From assembly GCA_016706685.1 (NCBI GenBank), contig JADJJE010000016.1, positions 143,101-207,100 of the forward strand: 64,000 nucleotides of DNA. Reading direction: 5' to 3'. This DNA is from Sandaracinaceae bacterium. Lineage in GTDB: Bacteria; Myxococcota_A; Polyangia; Polyangiales; Houyiibacteriaceae. Below, piece by piece: positions 1-12,490 of this stretch; within the stretch, counting starts at the first letter, position 1; every line of letters starts with the position of its first letter. Under the pieces are notes generated by a model. It searched no databases, was not told the origin of the DNA, and saw only the letters and a program-made list of their open reading frames with translations. A program made the position numbers and the translations under genes.

Positions 1-648
1 GTCGATGCGCTGCACGCCCTCCATGAGCAGCCCGTGGATCTGCATGTGCATCTGGATGCCCAGCGGCTCCTCTGCGTCCGTGGGCAGGTGGAACACGTAG
101 TGCCCCTCACCGGCCAGCAGCGCGCCGTGGAAGACCTCCACCGACTGCTTCTGCAGGAACTGGAAGAGCTGCGCCGAGTCGATGATGCCGCGCGCCACCA
201 GGGTCTCGCCGAAGCGTTCTTCCGGGGAGAGGTCCTGCAGCACCCGCTCGAGGTCACGCCGGGAGATGCCACCCGCGCGGAAGATGACCTCGCCCAGACG
301 GTCGTCGCTGGAGGAGCTGGCCGCTCCCTTGAGGGCGCCCTGGTCGAACAGCAGGCGCCGCTCCCAGGTGGGCGTGGCCACCAACAGCTCCCCGCGCCAG
401 TTGGCGGTGGCGATGACGTTGATGACCTCCATGACGGTCATGCGCGTGACGATCTCGCCTGCCATCAGGACACGCGGGCGCGCCTCCACGCCGAGCGATG
501 CGTCCCCGAACAGGAGCAGCCCGGGCGACGCCACGGCCAGATTGTACGAGCCGGCGAAGCGCTTGAGGGCTGGGCCACCGGTCGCGGAGCTGCGCACGAC
601 CCCGCTGGGTTCGATCACGAGATCGGCTTCATCAACCACGGGCGGCAT
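1..648 (-). CDS. DUF4388-domain protein, C-terminus beyond window
   Basis: The reverse strand is open from an ATG at 646-648 to the window edge (216 codons, no stop reached). After about 55 variable residues comes a block with EIVTRMTVMEVINVIATANW, GELLVATPTWERRLLFDQG and then DRLGEVIFRAGGISRRDL and ERFGETLVARGIID. This is the pattern of DUF4388 (PatA N-terminal-like), a domain common in myxobacterial gliding, signalling and response-regulator proteins; its biochemical role is not established. The protein is probably cytoplasmic, as no signal peptide is visible. It is transcribed divergently from fabD with about 78 bp between the start codons. What follows the domain lies outside the window. 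Confidence 0.8.
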   Translation of the reverse strand, partial: MPPVVDEADLVIEPSGVVRSSATGGPALKRFAGSYNLAVASPGLLLFGDASLGVEARPRVLMAGEIVTRMTVMEVINVIATANWRGELLVATPTWERRLLFDQGALKGAASSSSDDRLGEVIFRAGGISRRDLERVLQDLSPEERFGETLVARGIIDSAQLFQFLQKQSVEVFHGALLAGEGHYVFHLPTDAEEPLGIQMHMQIHGLLMEGVQRID

Positions 649-726
649 AGTAGTGCAGCGAGCGCGCGCGGGGCAACGTTCGTACGCGGACTTCTCGCGT
701 CTCGGCGACGTGTGCTATCGCAGGGC

Positions 727-1665
727 ATGTCCAAGATCGCGTGGGTGTTTCCGGGGCAAGGGAGTCAGTCCGTCGGTATGGGGCGCGACGCCTTCGATGC
801 GTCGCCGGCGGCACGGTTGGTGTTCGAAGCAGCCGACGCTGCGCTGGGCGAGTCACTGAGCGGCCTGTGCTTCGAGGGACCGGCGGACGCGCTGTCGCTC
901 ACGGCCAACACGCAGCCCGCCATCTTGACCACGTCCATCGCGCTGCTGCGAGCGCTCGAAGAAGCCGGCCCGCTGCCCGTGGACGTCATGGCTGGACACT
1001 CGCTGGGAGAGTACTCCGCTCACGTGGCTGCCGGCACGCTGCGCTTCGACGACGCGGTGCGCGTGGTGCGGCAGCGGGGGCTCTTCATGCAGGAGGCCGT
1101 GCCCGTGGGAACCGGCGCCATGGCCGCTGTGCTCAAAGCGGAGCGCGAGCTGGTGGAGCGCGTGTGTGCCGGCATCGACGCGGTGGTGGAGCCCGTGAAC
1201 TTCAACTCGCCCGGACAGATCGTCATTGCGGGCAGCGTCGAGGGCGTCCAGCGCGCGAGCGAAGCCCTGACCGCCGAGAAGGCCCGCGTCATGGCGCTCC
1301 CGGTGAGCGCGCCGTTCCACTCGAGCTTGATGCGGCCCGCGGAGGAGCGCCTGGCGCCGCTGCTGGACGCGCTCACCTTTGCCGACCCGCGTGTGCCCGT
1401 GTACGTGAATGTAGACGCGGCCCCCGTCACGGCAGGGGCGGCGGCGCGCGATGCCTTGGTGCGGCAGGTCAGCCGGGCCGTGCGCTGGGACGAGGCGGTG
1501 GTGGCGATGATCGCGGCCGGTGTCAGCGTGTTCGTGGAGGTCGGCCCAGGCAAGGTGCTGAGCGGGCTGCTGAAGCGCATCGACAAGAACGCCACGGCCA
1601 TCTCGGTGCAGAGCATGGCGGACGTGGGCGCGGCGCGTGAGGCTCTCCTCGCGGCGCGCAGCTGA
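727..1665 (+). CDS. fabD: malonyl-CoA:ACP transacylase FabD
   Basis: 312 residues, close to the usual 305-315. It moves the malonyl group from CoA to acyl carrier protein to supply fatty acid elongation in the cytoplasm. Visible signatures are GQGSQ at 10-14, the nucleophile elbow GHSLGE with Ser92, the substrate-binding Arg near 117 in VVRQRGLFMQ, and the catalytic His198 in PVSAPFHSS. The start is the ATG of MSKIAWVFPG; the frame stays open upstream to position 34, but that stretch is antisense to the DUF4388 gene and has no FabD homology. No fabH, fabG or acpP lies beside it, so it is separated from the usual fatty-acid cluster. A stand-alone acyltransferase of a polyketide pathway is less likely because the protein is single-domain and ends at the normal length. 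Confidence 0.95.
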   Translation: MSKIAWVFPGQGSQSVGMGRDAFDASPAARLVFEAADAALGESLSGLCFEGPADALSLTANTQPAILTTSIALLRALEEAGPLPVDVMAGHSLGEYSAHVAAGTLRFDDAVRVVRQRGLFMQEAVPVGTGAMAAVLKAERELVERVCAGIDAVVEPVNFNSPGQIVIAGSVEGVQRASEALTAEKARVMALPVSAPFHSSLMRPAEERLAPLLDALTFADPRVPVYVNVDAAPVTAGAAARDALVRQVSRAVRWDEAVVAMIAAGVSVFVEVGPGKVLSGLLKRIDKNATAISVQSMADVGAAREALLAARS

Positions 1666-1711
1666 CGCACGTCCCTGGGCGGCACCCCTCACCATTCGCG
1701 GACACCTACAT

Positions 1712-1740
1712 TTGACGCATGGTCGGAATGCGTCATAAGC
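1712..1740 (+). promoter_or_regulatory. predicted hppA promoter with embedded palindrome
   Basis: A perfect inverted repeat TGACGCAT (1713-1720) / ATGCGTCA (1728-1735) with a 7-nt spacer lies between a -35-like TTGACG (1712-1717) and a -10-like ATAAGC (1735-1740). A regulator bound here would sit over the RNA polymerase site, so it looks like an operator. It lies about 70 bp upstream of the chosen hppA start. It is read from sequence only; the regulator is unknown. Confidence 0.45.
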
Positions 1741-1808
1741 CGGTCGCGTCTGCGGGTGCCATCCGGCCCCGTTCTCCTCACCCCGAACCCCTTACGGGAA
1801 CAGGTAAA

Positions 1809-4157
<2,349 letters not shown>

Positions 4158-4180
4158 GGCCCGGCGCTGCTTTCGTGGAG

Positions 4181-4212
4181 AGGCCGTCCTTCGGGGCGGC
4201 CTTCTTCGTTCC
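4181..4212. terminator. intrinsic terminator between convergent genes
   Basis: A 9-bp stem (4181-4189 with 4194-4202, one G-T pair) is closed by a C(TTCG)G tetraloop and followed by a T-rich stretch. It lies 23 bp after the hppA stop and 23 bp before the 3' end of the facing MBL gene. It probably ends hppA transcription and may act in both directions. Confidence 0.75.
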
Positions 4213-4225
4213 GTCGGTCGCGCCG

Positions 4226-4858
4226 TTAGAGGAAAGGGTTGTGCCGCCGCTCGTCGCCGATGCGCGTGACCGGGCCGTGCCCCGCGATGACCAGCGTGTC
4301 GTCCGGCAGCGTCAGCAGCTTGTCTTCGATGGACTTCAGGATCAGGCGCCCGTCACCACCCCAGAGATCCGTGCGGCCGATGCCTCCGCGGAAGAGCGTG
4401 TCGCCCGCGAGCAGGAGCGGGGTCTCGCCCTCCACCAGGAAGCACAGGCTGCCGGGCGTGTGACCCGGCGTGTGCAGCACACCGGCCTCCACGGTGCCGG
4501 CATGAACGCTGTCCTGGTCCTTCAGGAAGCGGTCCACCTCGGGCAGCTTGGGCGCCTTCATCGGCACGCCGAACGCGTTCAGCTGCATCTGCAGGTCGTT
4601 GTACAGGAAGAGGTCACCCTCGTGCAGCATGGTGGGCGCCGAGGTGGCCGCCTGGACCAGGTGCGTGGCCCCACAGTGGTCGAAGTGCGCGTGCGTGTGG
4701 ATGATGGCCACGCAGCGCAGCCCCTTGGCCGCGAGCCGCGCGAGGATCTTGTCCGCCTCGCCGCCCGGGTCACACACGATGGCCTCGCCTCGCTCGAGGT
4801 CACCCACGATGACGCAGTTGCAGCCCAGCGGGGCCACGGGGAAGTGCTCGACGTACAT
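4226..4858 (-). CDS. MBL-fold hydrolase, glyoxalase II-like
   Basis: 210 residues, the size of compact single-domain metallo-beta-lactamase-fold hydrolases (YcbL type). The metal-binding motif HTHAHFDH is at 54-61; HTPGHTPGS near 130 and AGDTLFRGGIGRTDL near 150 supply further ligands, and the closing GHGP motif is near 195. It is a cytoplasmic thioester or ester hydrolase by family. A glyoxalase-II role on S-lactoylglutathione is the usual guess, but the C-terminal glutathione-binding domain of true GloB is absent. The start MYVEHFPVAPLGCNC matches the family N-terminus. It lies 9 bp upstream of the MYXO-CTERM gene on the same strand, without obvious functional relation. Confidence 0.88.
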   Translation of the reverse strand: MYVEHFPVAPLGCNCVIVGDLERGEAIVCDPGGEADKILARLAAKGLRCVAIIHTHAHFDHCGATHLVQAATSAPTMLHEGDLFLYNDLQMQLNAFGVPMKAPKLPEVDRFLKDQDSVHAGTVEAGVLHTPGHTPGSLCFLVEGETPLLLAGDTLFRGGIGRTDLWGGDGRLILKSIEDKLLTLPDDTLVIAGHGPVTRIGDERRHNPFL

Positions 4859-4867
4859 GGCCGGGAT

Positions 4868-5662
4868 CTAGCGCGAGCGCCGGCGACGAGCGAGCAGCAG
4901 CGCCCCGAAGACCATCAGCAGCGCCGCACCGGGGGTGCCTCGGAGCGCACCCGCGGAGCAGCCGCCACCGCCTTGGAACCCGACGCCGGGGTTGACGCCG
5001 CCGCCCAGGTCCACGGCCGGGCCCTGGTCCACGGTGGTGGATCCACCGTCGTCGGTGCCCAGGTCTTCGTCCACGCCCAGGTCCCCAATGGGGATGACGC
5101 CGCCGTCGACGGGCGGCTCGATGGGCCGCGAGCACTCCTCGCCGTCGTTGGCGTTGCTGATGCCGTCGCCGTCACAGTCGCCCGCCGCCAGGCTCAGCCG
5201 CCCCGACACGCTGGTGTTGAAGCACCCGAGCACGGACTGGAACGTGGGCGTGGTGTTGGGGGTGCAGAAGTTGTAGGCGCGCGGCACCGTCGACGACCAC
5301 GTGCAGACTCGGATGTCCCCCAACACGGGGCTGCAGTTCCGCGGCGACGCGTTATCGCGGACCGGGCAATCGTCGTCTGTGTCGCAGCAGAAGATCTCGA
5401 AGGGCAGCTGACGGGGCGGCTCGATGCACACCGACAGGCCGCCGTTGACGGCGGCGCACGTCAAGCCGTCGCAGTCGATCGTCCCCTGGCACTCGATGGC
5501 CTCGGTGCACGACAGCACCGTTACGCCAGCGTCCCGCGTGACCTCCAGGAACGAAGTGTGTGCGCGCGCCGGTGCGGCCAGGAGCCCCACCGCCGAGAGA
5601 GCGAGACTGCCCCACACGAGCCCGAGCCCGGCGCGGCGACCAACAAGCGAAGCCAAAGTCAT
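4868..5662 (-). CDS. secreted protein with MYXO-CTERM-type sorting tail
   Basis: 264 residues. The N-terminus has a signal peptide (Arg-rich start, hydrophobic LVWGSLALSAVGLLAAPARA). The exported part is Cys-rich and contains GDCDGDGISNANDGEEC, a thrombospondin type 3-like calcium loop, then an Asp/Gly linker. It ends in Gly-Gly-Cys, a hydrophobic helix and RRRRSR, the layout of the MYXO-CTERM surface-anchoring signal, in which the Cys is thought to be processed and lipidated. The start ATG follows a GAGGG ribosome site. The longer open frame upstream (to 6334) runs through the repeat element and is not used. Function unknown; probably on the cell surface. Confidence 0.8.
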   Translation of the reverse strand: MTLASLVGRRAGLGLVWGSLALSAVGLLAAPARAHTSFLEVTRDAGVTVLSCTEAIECQGTIDCDGLTCAAVNGGLSVCIEPPRQLPFEIFCCDTDDDCPVRDNASPRNCSPVLGDIRVCTWSSTVPRAYNFCTPNTTPTFQSVLGCFNTSVSGRLSLAAGDCDGDGISNANDGEECSRPIEPPVDGGVIPIGDLGVDEDLGTDDGGSTTVDQGPAVDLGGGVNPGVGFQGGGGCSAGALRGTPGAALLMVFGALLLARRRRSR

Positions 5663-6097
5663 GCCCTCATGTTCACGGTACCCAGAGCAAAGCGCAATGC
5701 CCCGGCTGTCCGTCTTGCCAGGCGATCGATCCGCCGGGGCGGGGTGGGGGTCGCGGCGGGCACGGACGCGCTGGCGCGTCCTGTCGGGACTCCCTGGAAA
5801 TCGGCACTTCGCTGCGCGCTGCGTTTGATTTCCGGGTCCCCCCACGCCCTTGCTGACCCCCACCCCGCCCCGGCTGCTGCTCGCGTCTCGGGCGCATGCA
5901 GGGGGCATCGGCTGTGCCCGACGTGGACCGCGTCGGGATCCGGAGGCGCGGCTGGGCTCGACGGACGGGGGTGCGCTGGATCTGGCGGGTGGGACCTGCA
6001 CGAGGGCCTCATCGTTCGTGAACACAGGTGCTCCGTGGGGTAGTGTACTGGGGCTGATTCGGCCGAGCGGTGCCGCCTCAGAGAGTGGGAGTCCCCT
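5663..6097. other. intergenic region carrying repeat copy A
   Basis: 435 bp between two divergent genes. It holds the palindromic repeat at 5733-5874 and about 220 bp beyond it with no recognisable gene or RNA. Promoters for both flanking genes should lie here, but none stands out. Confidence 0.5.
5733..5874 (+). repeat. palindromic hairpin repeat, copy A
   Basis: 142 bp bounded by a perfect 20-bp terminal inverted repeat (5733-5752 against 5855-5874, GC-rich). An inner stem pairs GGAAATC (5796-5802) with GATTTCC (5827-5833), extended by CCC/GGG and AGGG/CCCT-type pairs, so the whole unit can fold into one long hairpin with a loop of about 24 nt. Similarity to copy B continues a few bases past both ends. 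No protein is encoded. It is comparable to a MITE or a large REP-like element; no transposase or target-site duplication is evident. It lies about 70 bp upstream of the MYXO-CTERM gene start. Confidence 0.85.
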
Positions 6098-6601
6098 GTG
6101 CGCCTGAGACGACGAGCGTCCTTCACTACCGGGTTCCTCTTCGTGCTTGCGTGCGTCGACGAGCCCACCGACCCGATGTCCGAGAGCGGCGTCGACACGG
6201 CGGCGCCGTTGCCTCCGGTGTTCTTCGAGGCCGTCGACGCGGCTCCCGATCCCGGAAGCCTTACGATTCAGGAGGCTGCCGCGCGGATCGTGGAGCTGAC
6301 GGCGATCGCGGACGACGAAGAGTGGGTGTGTCACGGCTACCCAGGTGGCTACAGAACGGTGATGCCGGAGTGTGCTTCGGTGTCCGTGTATTCACCTTCT
6401 GCAGTAGCATCGATGCTTCGAACAGGCCTCAATGAGCAGCGCAGTCTAGAATGCGTCGAGGCCAACGGCTGTGATCCCGCGCGATACTCCGTGGGATGCG
6501 CCGCCGTCGACAGTTGGCTGGCCAATCTCCCCAACCGGCTGTTCGACCTCGAGTCCGTCGATGACATCGCGGCCTACGCAGACTGTCGACCACTTCCATA
6601 G
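6098..6601 (+). CDS. small putative lipoprotein
   Basis: 167 residues from a GTG start preceded by GAGAGTGGGAG. The N-terminus MRLRRRASFTTGFLFVLAC is a lipoprotein signal with lipobox VLAC, so the protein should be exported and lipid-anchored. The mature part has several Cys residues (around CHGYPGG, MPEC, LECVEANGCD and YADC) suggesting disulfides, but no family I recognise. Base composition looks less GC-rich than the neighbours. The gene lies alone between two inverted copies of the palindromic repeat, which hints at acquired DNA. Confidence 0.65.
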   Translation: MRLRRRASFTTGFLFVLACVDEPTDPMSESGVDTAAPLPPVFFEAVDAAPDPGSLTIQEAAARIVELTAIADDEEWVCHGYPGGYRTVMPECASVSVYSPSAVASMLRTGLNEQRSLECVEANGCDPARYSVGCAAVDSWLANLPNRLFDLESVDDIAAYADCRPLP

Positions 6602-6846
6602 GCAGCCGCCTTCGGAATGCACCGTACACGCATGTGTCTCAGCCGCGTTGAGCTCCGAGCGCAGCGTGCCTGACAGCATTGAACCGTGCTGGAGAGTCTG
6701 ACGGGGCAGGTTTGGCACCCGCGAGAGCGCCCAGCGCGTCTCGTTCGGATCCCAGTCCGACTCGGCGCGCCCTCCATCGAAGCGGTCACTGCAGGGCCAA
6801 GTAGCGCTTCGCCGAGCTCAGCTGCGCAGTCCAAGCGCTCGCAGCA

Positions 6847-6986
6847 GCCGGGGCGGGGCTGGGGTCAGCAAGGGCGTGGGGGGACCCGGAAAAGAAACGG
6901 AGCGAAGCGAAGTGCGCTTTTCCAGGGAGTCCCGACAGGACGCGCCAGCGCGTCCGTGCCCGCCGCGACCCCTGCCCCGCCCCGGC
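6847..6986 (-). repeat. palindromic hairpin repeat, copy B (inverted)
   Basis: 140 bp, in opposite orientation to copy A. Terminal inverted repeats 6847-6866 and 6967-6986 match at 18 of 20 positions. The inner stem is GGAAAAG (6888-6894) with CTTTTCC (6917-6923). Against copy A two base pairs of this stem have changed on both sides, while the loop core CACTTCGCT and the flanking arms are conserved. It lies 44 bp after the stop of the Fur gene and could affect its transcript end. The rest of the 6602-7030 gap shows no gene. Confidence 0.85.
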
Positions 6987-7030
6987 CTCACGATCACCTC
7001 GCACCGCGCCACCCACCAAGTCGCCAGAAG

Positions 7031-7477
7031 TTACTTGGCCCTGCAGTCCGCGCAGATCCCGTAGAGCTCGTGCTTGTGGCGCCGCAGCTCGAAGCCGTAG
7101 CTGCGCGCCAGCGCCTCCTGCAGGCGCTCGATCTCGTCGTCCTCGAACTCCACGATCTTGTTGCAGGTCTGGCAGATCAGGTGGTCGTGGTGCTCGCCCT
7201 CGTCGGCCACTTCGTAGCGTGAGATGCCGTCGCCGAAGTGGCGCTCGAAGGCGAGGCCGCTGTCCTTCAACAGCTTGAGCGTGCGGTAGACCGTGGCGTA
7301 CCCCACACCTTGGTCGATGGCGCGCACCTTCTCGAGCATGTCCTCGATGCTGAGGTGGCCAACGCTCTTGAAGAAGATGTCCGAGACGAGGCGCCGCTGA
7401 GCCGTGCTGCGCAGGCCCTCGCGGTCCATGTACTCGATCAGGCGATCCTTCAGCTCTTCGGTGTTGCGGTTCGGCAC
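7031..7477 (-). CDS. Fur-family metal-responsive regulator
   Basis: 148 residues, the normal Fur/Zur/PerR size. The winged helix carries the recognition region GYATVYRTLKLLKDSG. The dimerisation half has the regulatory metal site EGEHHDHLICQTC and a C-terminal CADC, so two CxxC pairs can hold structural zinc. It is a cytoplasmic transcription repressor using Fe2+, Zn2+ or peroxide as signal; which one cannot be told from the residues. It is divergent from the membrane protein gene at 7504 with 26 bp between start codons, so their promoters must overlap the neighbouring coding starts. No iron-uptake genes are nearby. Confidence 0.9.
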   Translation of the reverse strand: MPNRNTEELKDRLIEYMDREGLRSTAQRRLVSDIFFKSVGHLSIEDMLEKVRAIDQGVGYATVYRTLKLLKDSGLAFERHFGDGISRYEVADEGEHHDHLICQTCNKIVEFEDDEIERLQEALARSYGFELRRHKHELYGICADCRAK

Positions 7478-7503
7478 GGTGACTCACCCCGGTCTACGGT
7501 ACG

Positions 7504-9081
7504 ATGCCCGAGTTGTCTACCATGGAACCCAGCCCCGCCGGAGAAGAGCAAGAGCCCGAGTCGCCGCCCAAGGAGCTCTGGGGCGCCTCGGACTGGTTGC
7601 TGCGCGTGGTGCTGCCAGTGCTGGTGGCCGTGCTCTTCATCGGCGTGCTGTTGTACGAGCGCGGTGCCAGCGACGTGGACCTGCGCGTGTACGCGCCCAC
7701 GCACGTGTCGCCAGGGTCACCGATTCCGGTGCGTGCGTTCGTGTTCGAGGGCATCCGCGGCGCGGAGCTCCCGAGCATCGGCTCACGCCCCATCGCGCTG
7801 TCGTCGCAAGCCATCGAGCCGCCTGCACAGGCGGGTGCGCCGCTGACGGCCTCCCAGGTGGCCGGCGCCGAAGGCGGCCTCCCTGCCCGCGCGGAGGAGG
7901 GCGAGCACGTGCTCTTCCTGGCCGCCACGCTGGACGAGGGCGAGCTCGCGCGCGTGCAGCGCCGCGTGCAGGTGACGCGCACCCCGCCGCCCAGCGCGGT
8001 CGCGCAGCGCGTGACCACTTCCGCTCGGGAGTATCAGCCTGGGCCGCTGCGCGCCGAAGCCGGCGCACCCACGTCGCTTCAGCTGGACGCACGCGTGCCA
8101 GCCGGTGTGTGCGTGCCGGAGGTGCCCTGCGAGCTTTGCGTCTGGGTGGGCGGCGAGGTCCCCGCGGCGATCTCAGTGGAGCCCACCGAGGGGGTGGAGG
8201 TGGCCGAGCCGGCCGAGCCCACCACGGGCGTGGCCCGCCTGGTGCTGCTGGTGCGGCGCCTCGAGGCCACGGTCACCCTGCGCGCCACGGTCGATGGGCG
8301 TGTGCTCGCCCGGCGTGCGCTGCAGCTGCCGATGGCGCCCGGCGGGCTCTCGGCCCGGGTGGATCGCGCGGTCGTCCAAGCGGGTGAGTCCGTGCGCCTC
8401 GAGGTCACGGGCGTGGGTGGGCCGGCCCCAGCCGCCGTGAACGTCTACCGTGGCGGCCACTGGGTGGTGGCCACCTCCATCGCTGGCGACGACGACGCGC
8501 CCGAGGGCGGGCTGGTGCTGCCTCCGCTCGAGCCCGGCGTTCACCACATCCAGGCGCAATCCTCGGCGTTCGATCCACAGGGCTCGGGCGTGGCCGTGGT
8601 GTGCGCCTACCCCGCCGGCGACACGGCCGAAGCGTGCCTCCTCGCGCTCACGGGCGACACGCGCGTGCGCTCGCGCAACGACGCCTTCGCGGAGCAGCTG
8701 CGCGCTGGCGCCACGCTGGCGGACCGCGACACGTCGTTTCGCTTCCTCGCCCACGAGCATGCGCGCGACCTCTTCGCCCTGCCCTTCCCGTCGAGTGGCA
8801 TCGAGCAAGTGGCCTACGGCGTGGACGAGCGCGTCAGCTGGAGCCGCATCGTGGTGGCCATCGCCATCATCCTCATGGGGTTGGTCGCCGCATCCATCGT
8901 GCTGCGCCGCGCGCGCGAAGGAGCCAACCTGGCAGACGCCGTGCTACGCGAGGCCGGGTCCACCGAGGGCGAGCGCGACGAGACACGCGGGCGTCTCAGC
9001 CGTGGCACGTGGCTCGCGGCGCTGGCCGTGCTGGCCGCCTTCGTGCTGGTCGCGATGATGGTGCTGAGCCGAGGGATGTAG
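7504..9081 (+). CDS. three-helix membrane protein with large external domain
   Basis: 525 residues, family not recognised. A short charged N-terminus is followed by one membrane helix (LLRVVLPVLVAVLFIGVLLY, about 34-53). A long, probably periplasmic, region of some 380 residues is rich in Val, Pro and Glu with beta-sandwich character (for example RAFVFEGIRGAELP and LSARVDRAVVQAGESVRLEV), like bacterial Ig or macroglobulin-type domains. Two helices close the protein (IVVAIAIILMGLVAASIVL and LAALAVLAAFVLVAMMVL). A second in-frame ATG at 7522 could be the true start. It stands between fur and secA with no operon evidence. Confidence 0.7.
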   Translation: MPELSTMEPSPAGEEQEPESPPKELWGASDWLLRVVLPVLVAVLFIGVLLYERGASDVDLRVYAPTHVSPGSPIPVRAFVFEGIRGAELPSIGSRPIALSSQAIEPPAQAGAPLTASQVAGAEGGLPARAEEGEHVLFLAATLDEGELARVQRRVQVTRTPPPSAVAQRVTTSAREYQPGPLRAEAGAPTSLQLDARVPAGVCVPEVPCELCVWVGGEVPAAISVEPTEGVEVAEPAEPTTGVARLVLLVRRLEATVTLRATVDGRVLARRALQLPMAPGGLSARVDRAVVQAGESVRLEVTGVGGPAPAAVNVYRGGHWVVATSIAGDDDAPEGGLVLPPLEPGVHHIQAQSSAFDPQGSGVAVVCAYPAGDTAEACLLALTGDTRVRSRNDAFAEQLRAGATLADRDTSFRFLAHEHARDLFALPFPSSGIEQVAYGVDERVSWSRIVVAIAIILMGLVAASIVLRRAREGANLADAVLREAGSTEGERDETRGRLSRGTWLAALAVLAAFVLVAMMVLSRGM

Positions 9082-9172
9082 CGAGAATCGTTCGCGTTTG
9101 GGCGTGCCCTTGCGCCCGTCCCGGCCTCGACTTAGCTTGCAGCCTTTCCTGGCTATTGGAGCGACTTTCACG

Positions 9173-12461
<3,289 letters not shown>

Positions 12462-12463
<2 letters not shown>

Positions 12464-12483
12464 GCGGCGACGCGGAGCCGCTC
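12462..12483. terminator. possible bidirectional hairpin after secA
   Basis: A perfect 7-bp stem GAGCGGC / GCCGCTC with an 8-nt loop begins inside the secA stop codon and ends 8 bp before the 3' end of the converging gene. There is no T-run, so termination strength is uncertain. Confidence 0.4.
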
Positions 12484-12490
12484 CCCCGGG

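Noticed and set aside
34..726. N-terminal extension of fabD
   Set aside because: It is antisense to the DUF4388 gene and unlike any FabD; the true start is at 727.
4175..6043. 622-residue forward frame over the MBL and MYXO-CTERM genes
   Set aside because: Shadow of two supported reverse-strand genes; it also runs through the repeat.
5733..6986. Complete composite transposon between the two repeats
   Set aside because: No transposase and no target-site duplication were found; only the repeats and a lipoprotein gene are present.
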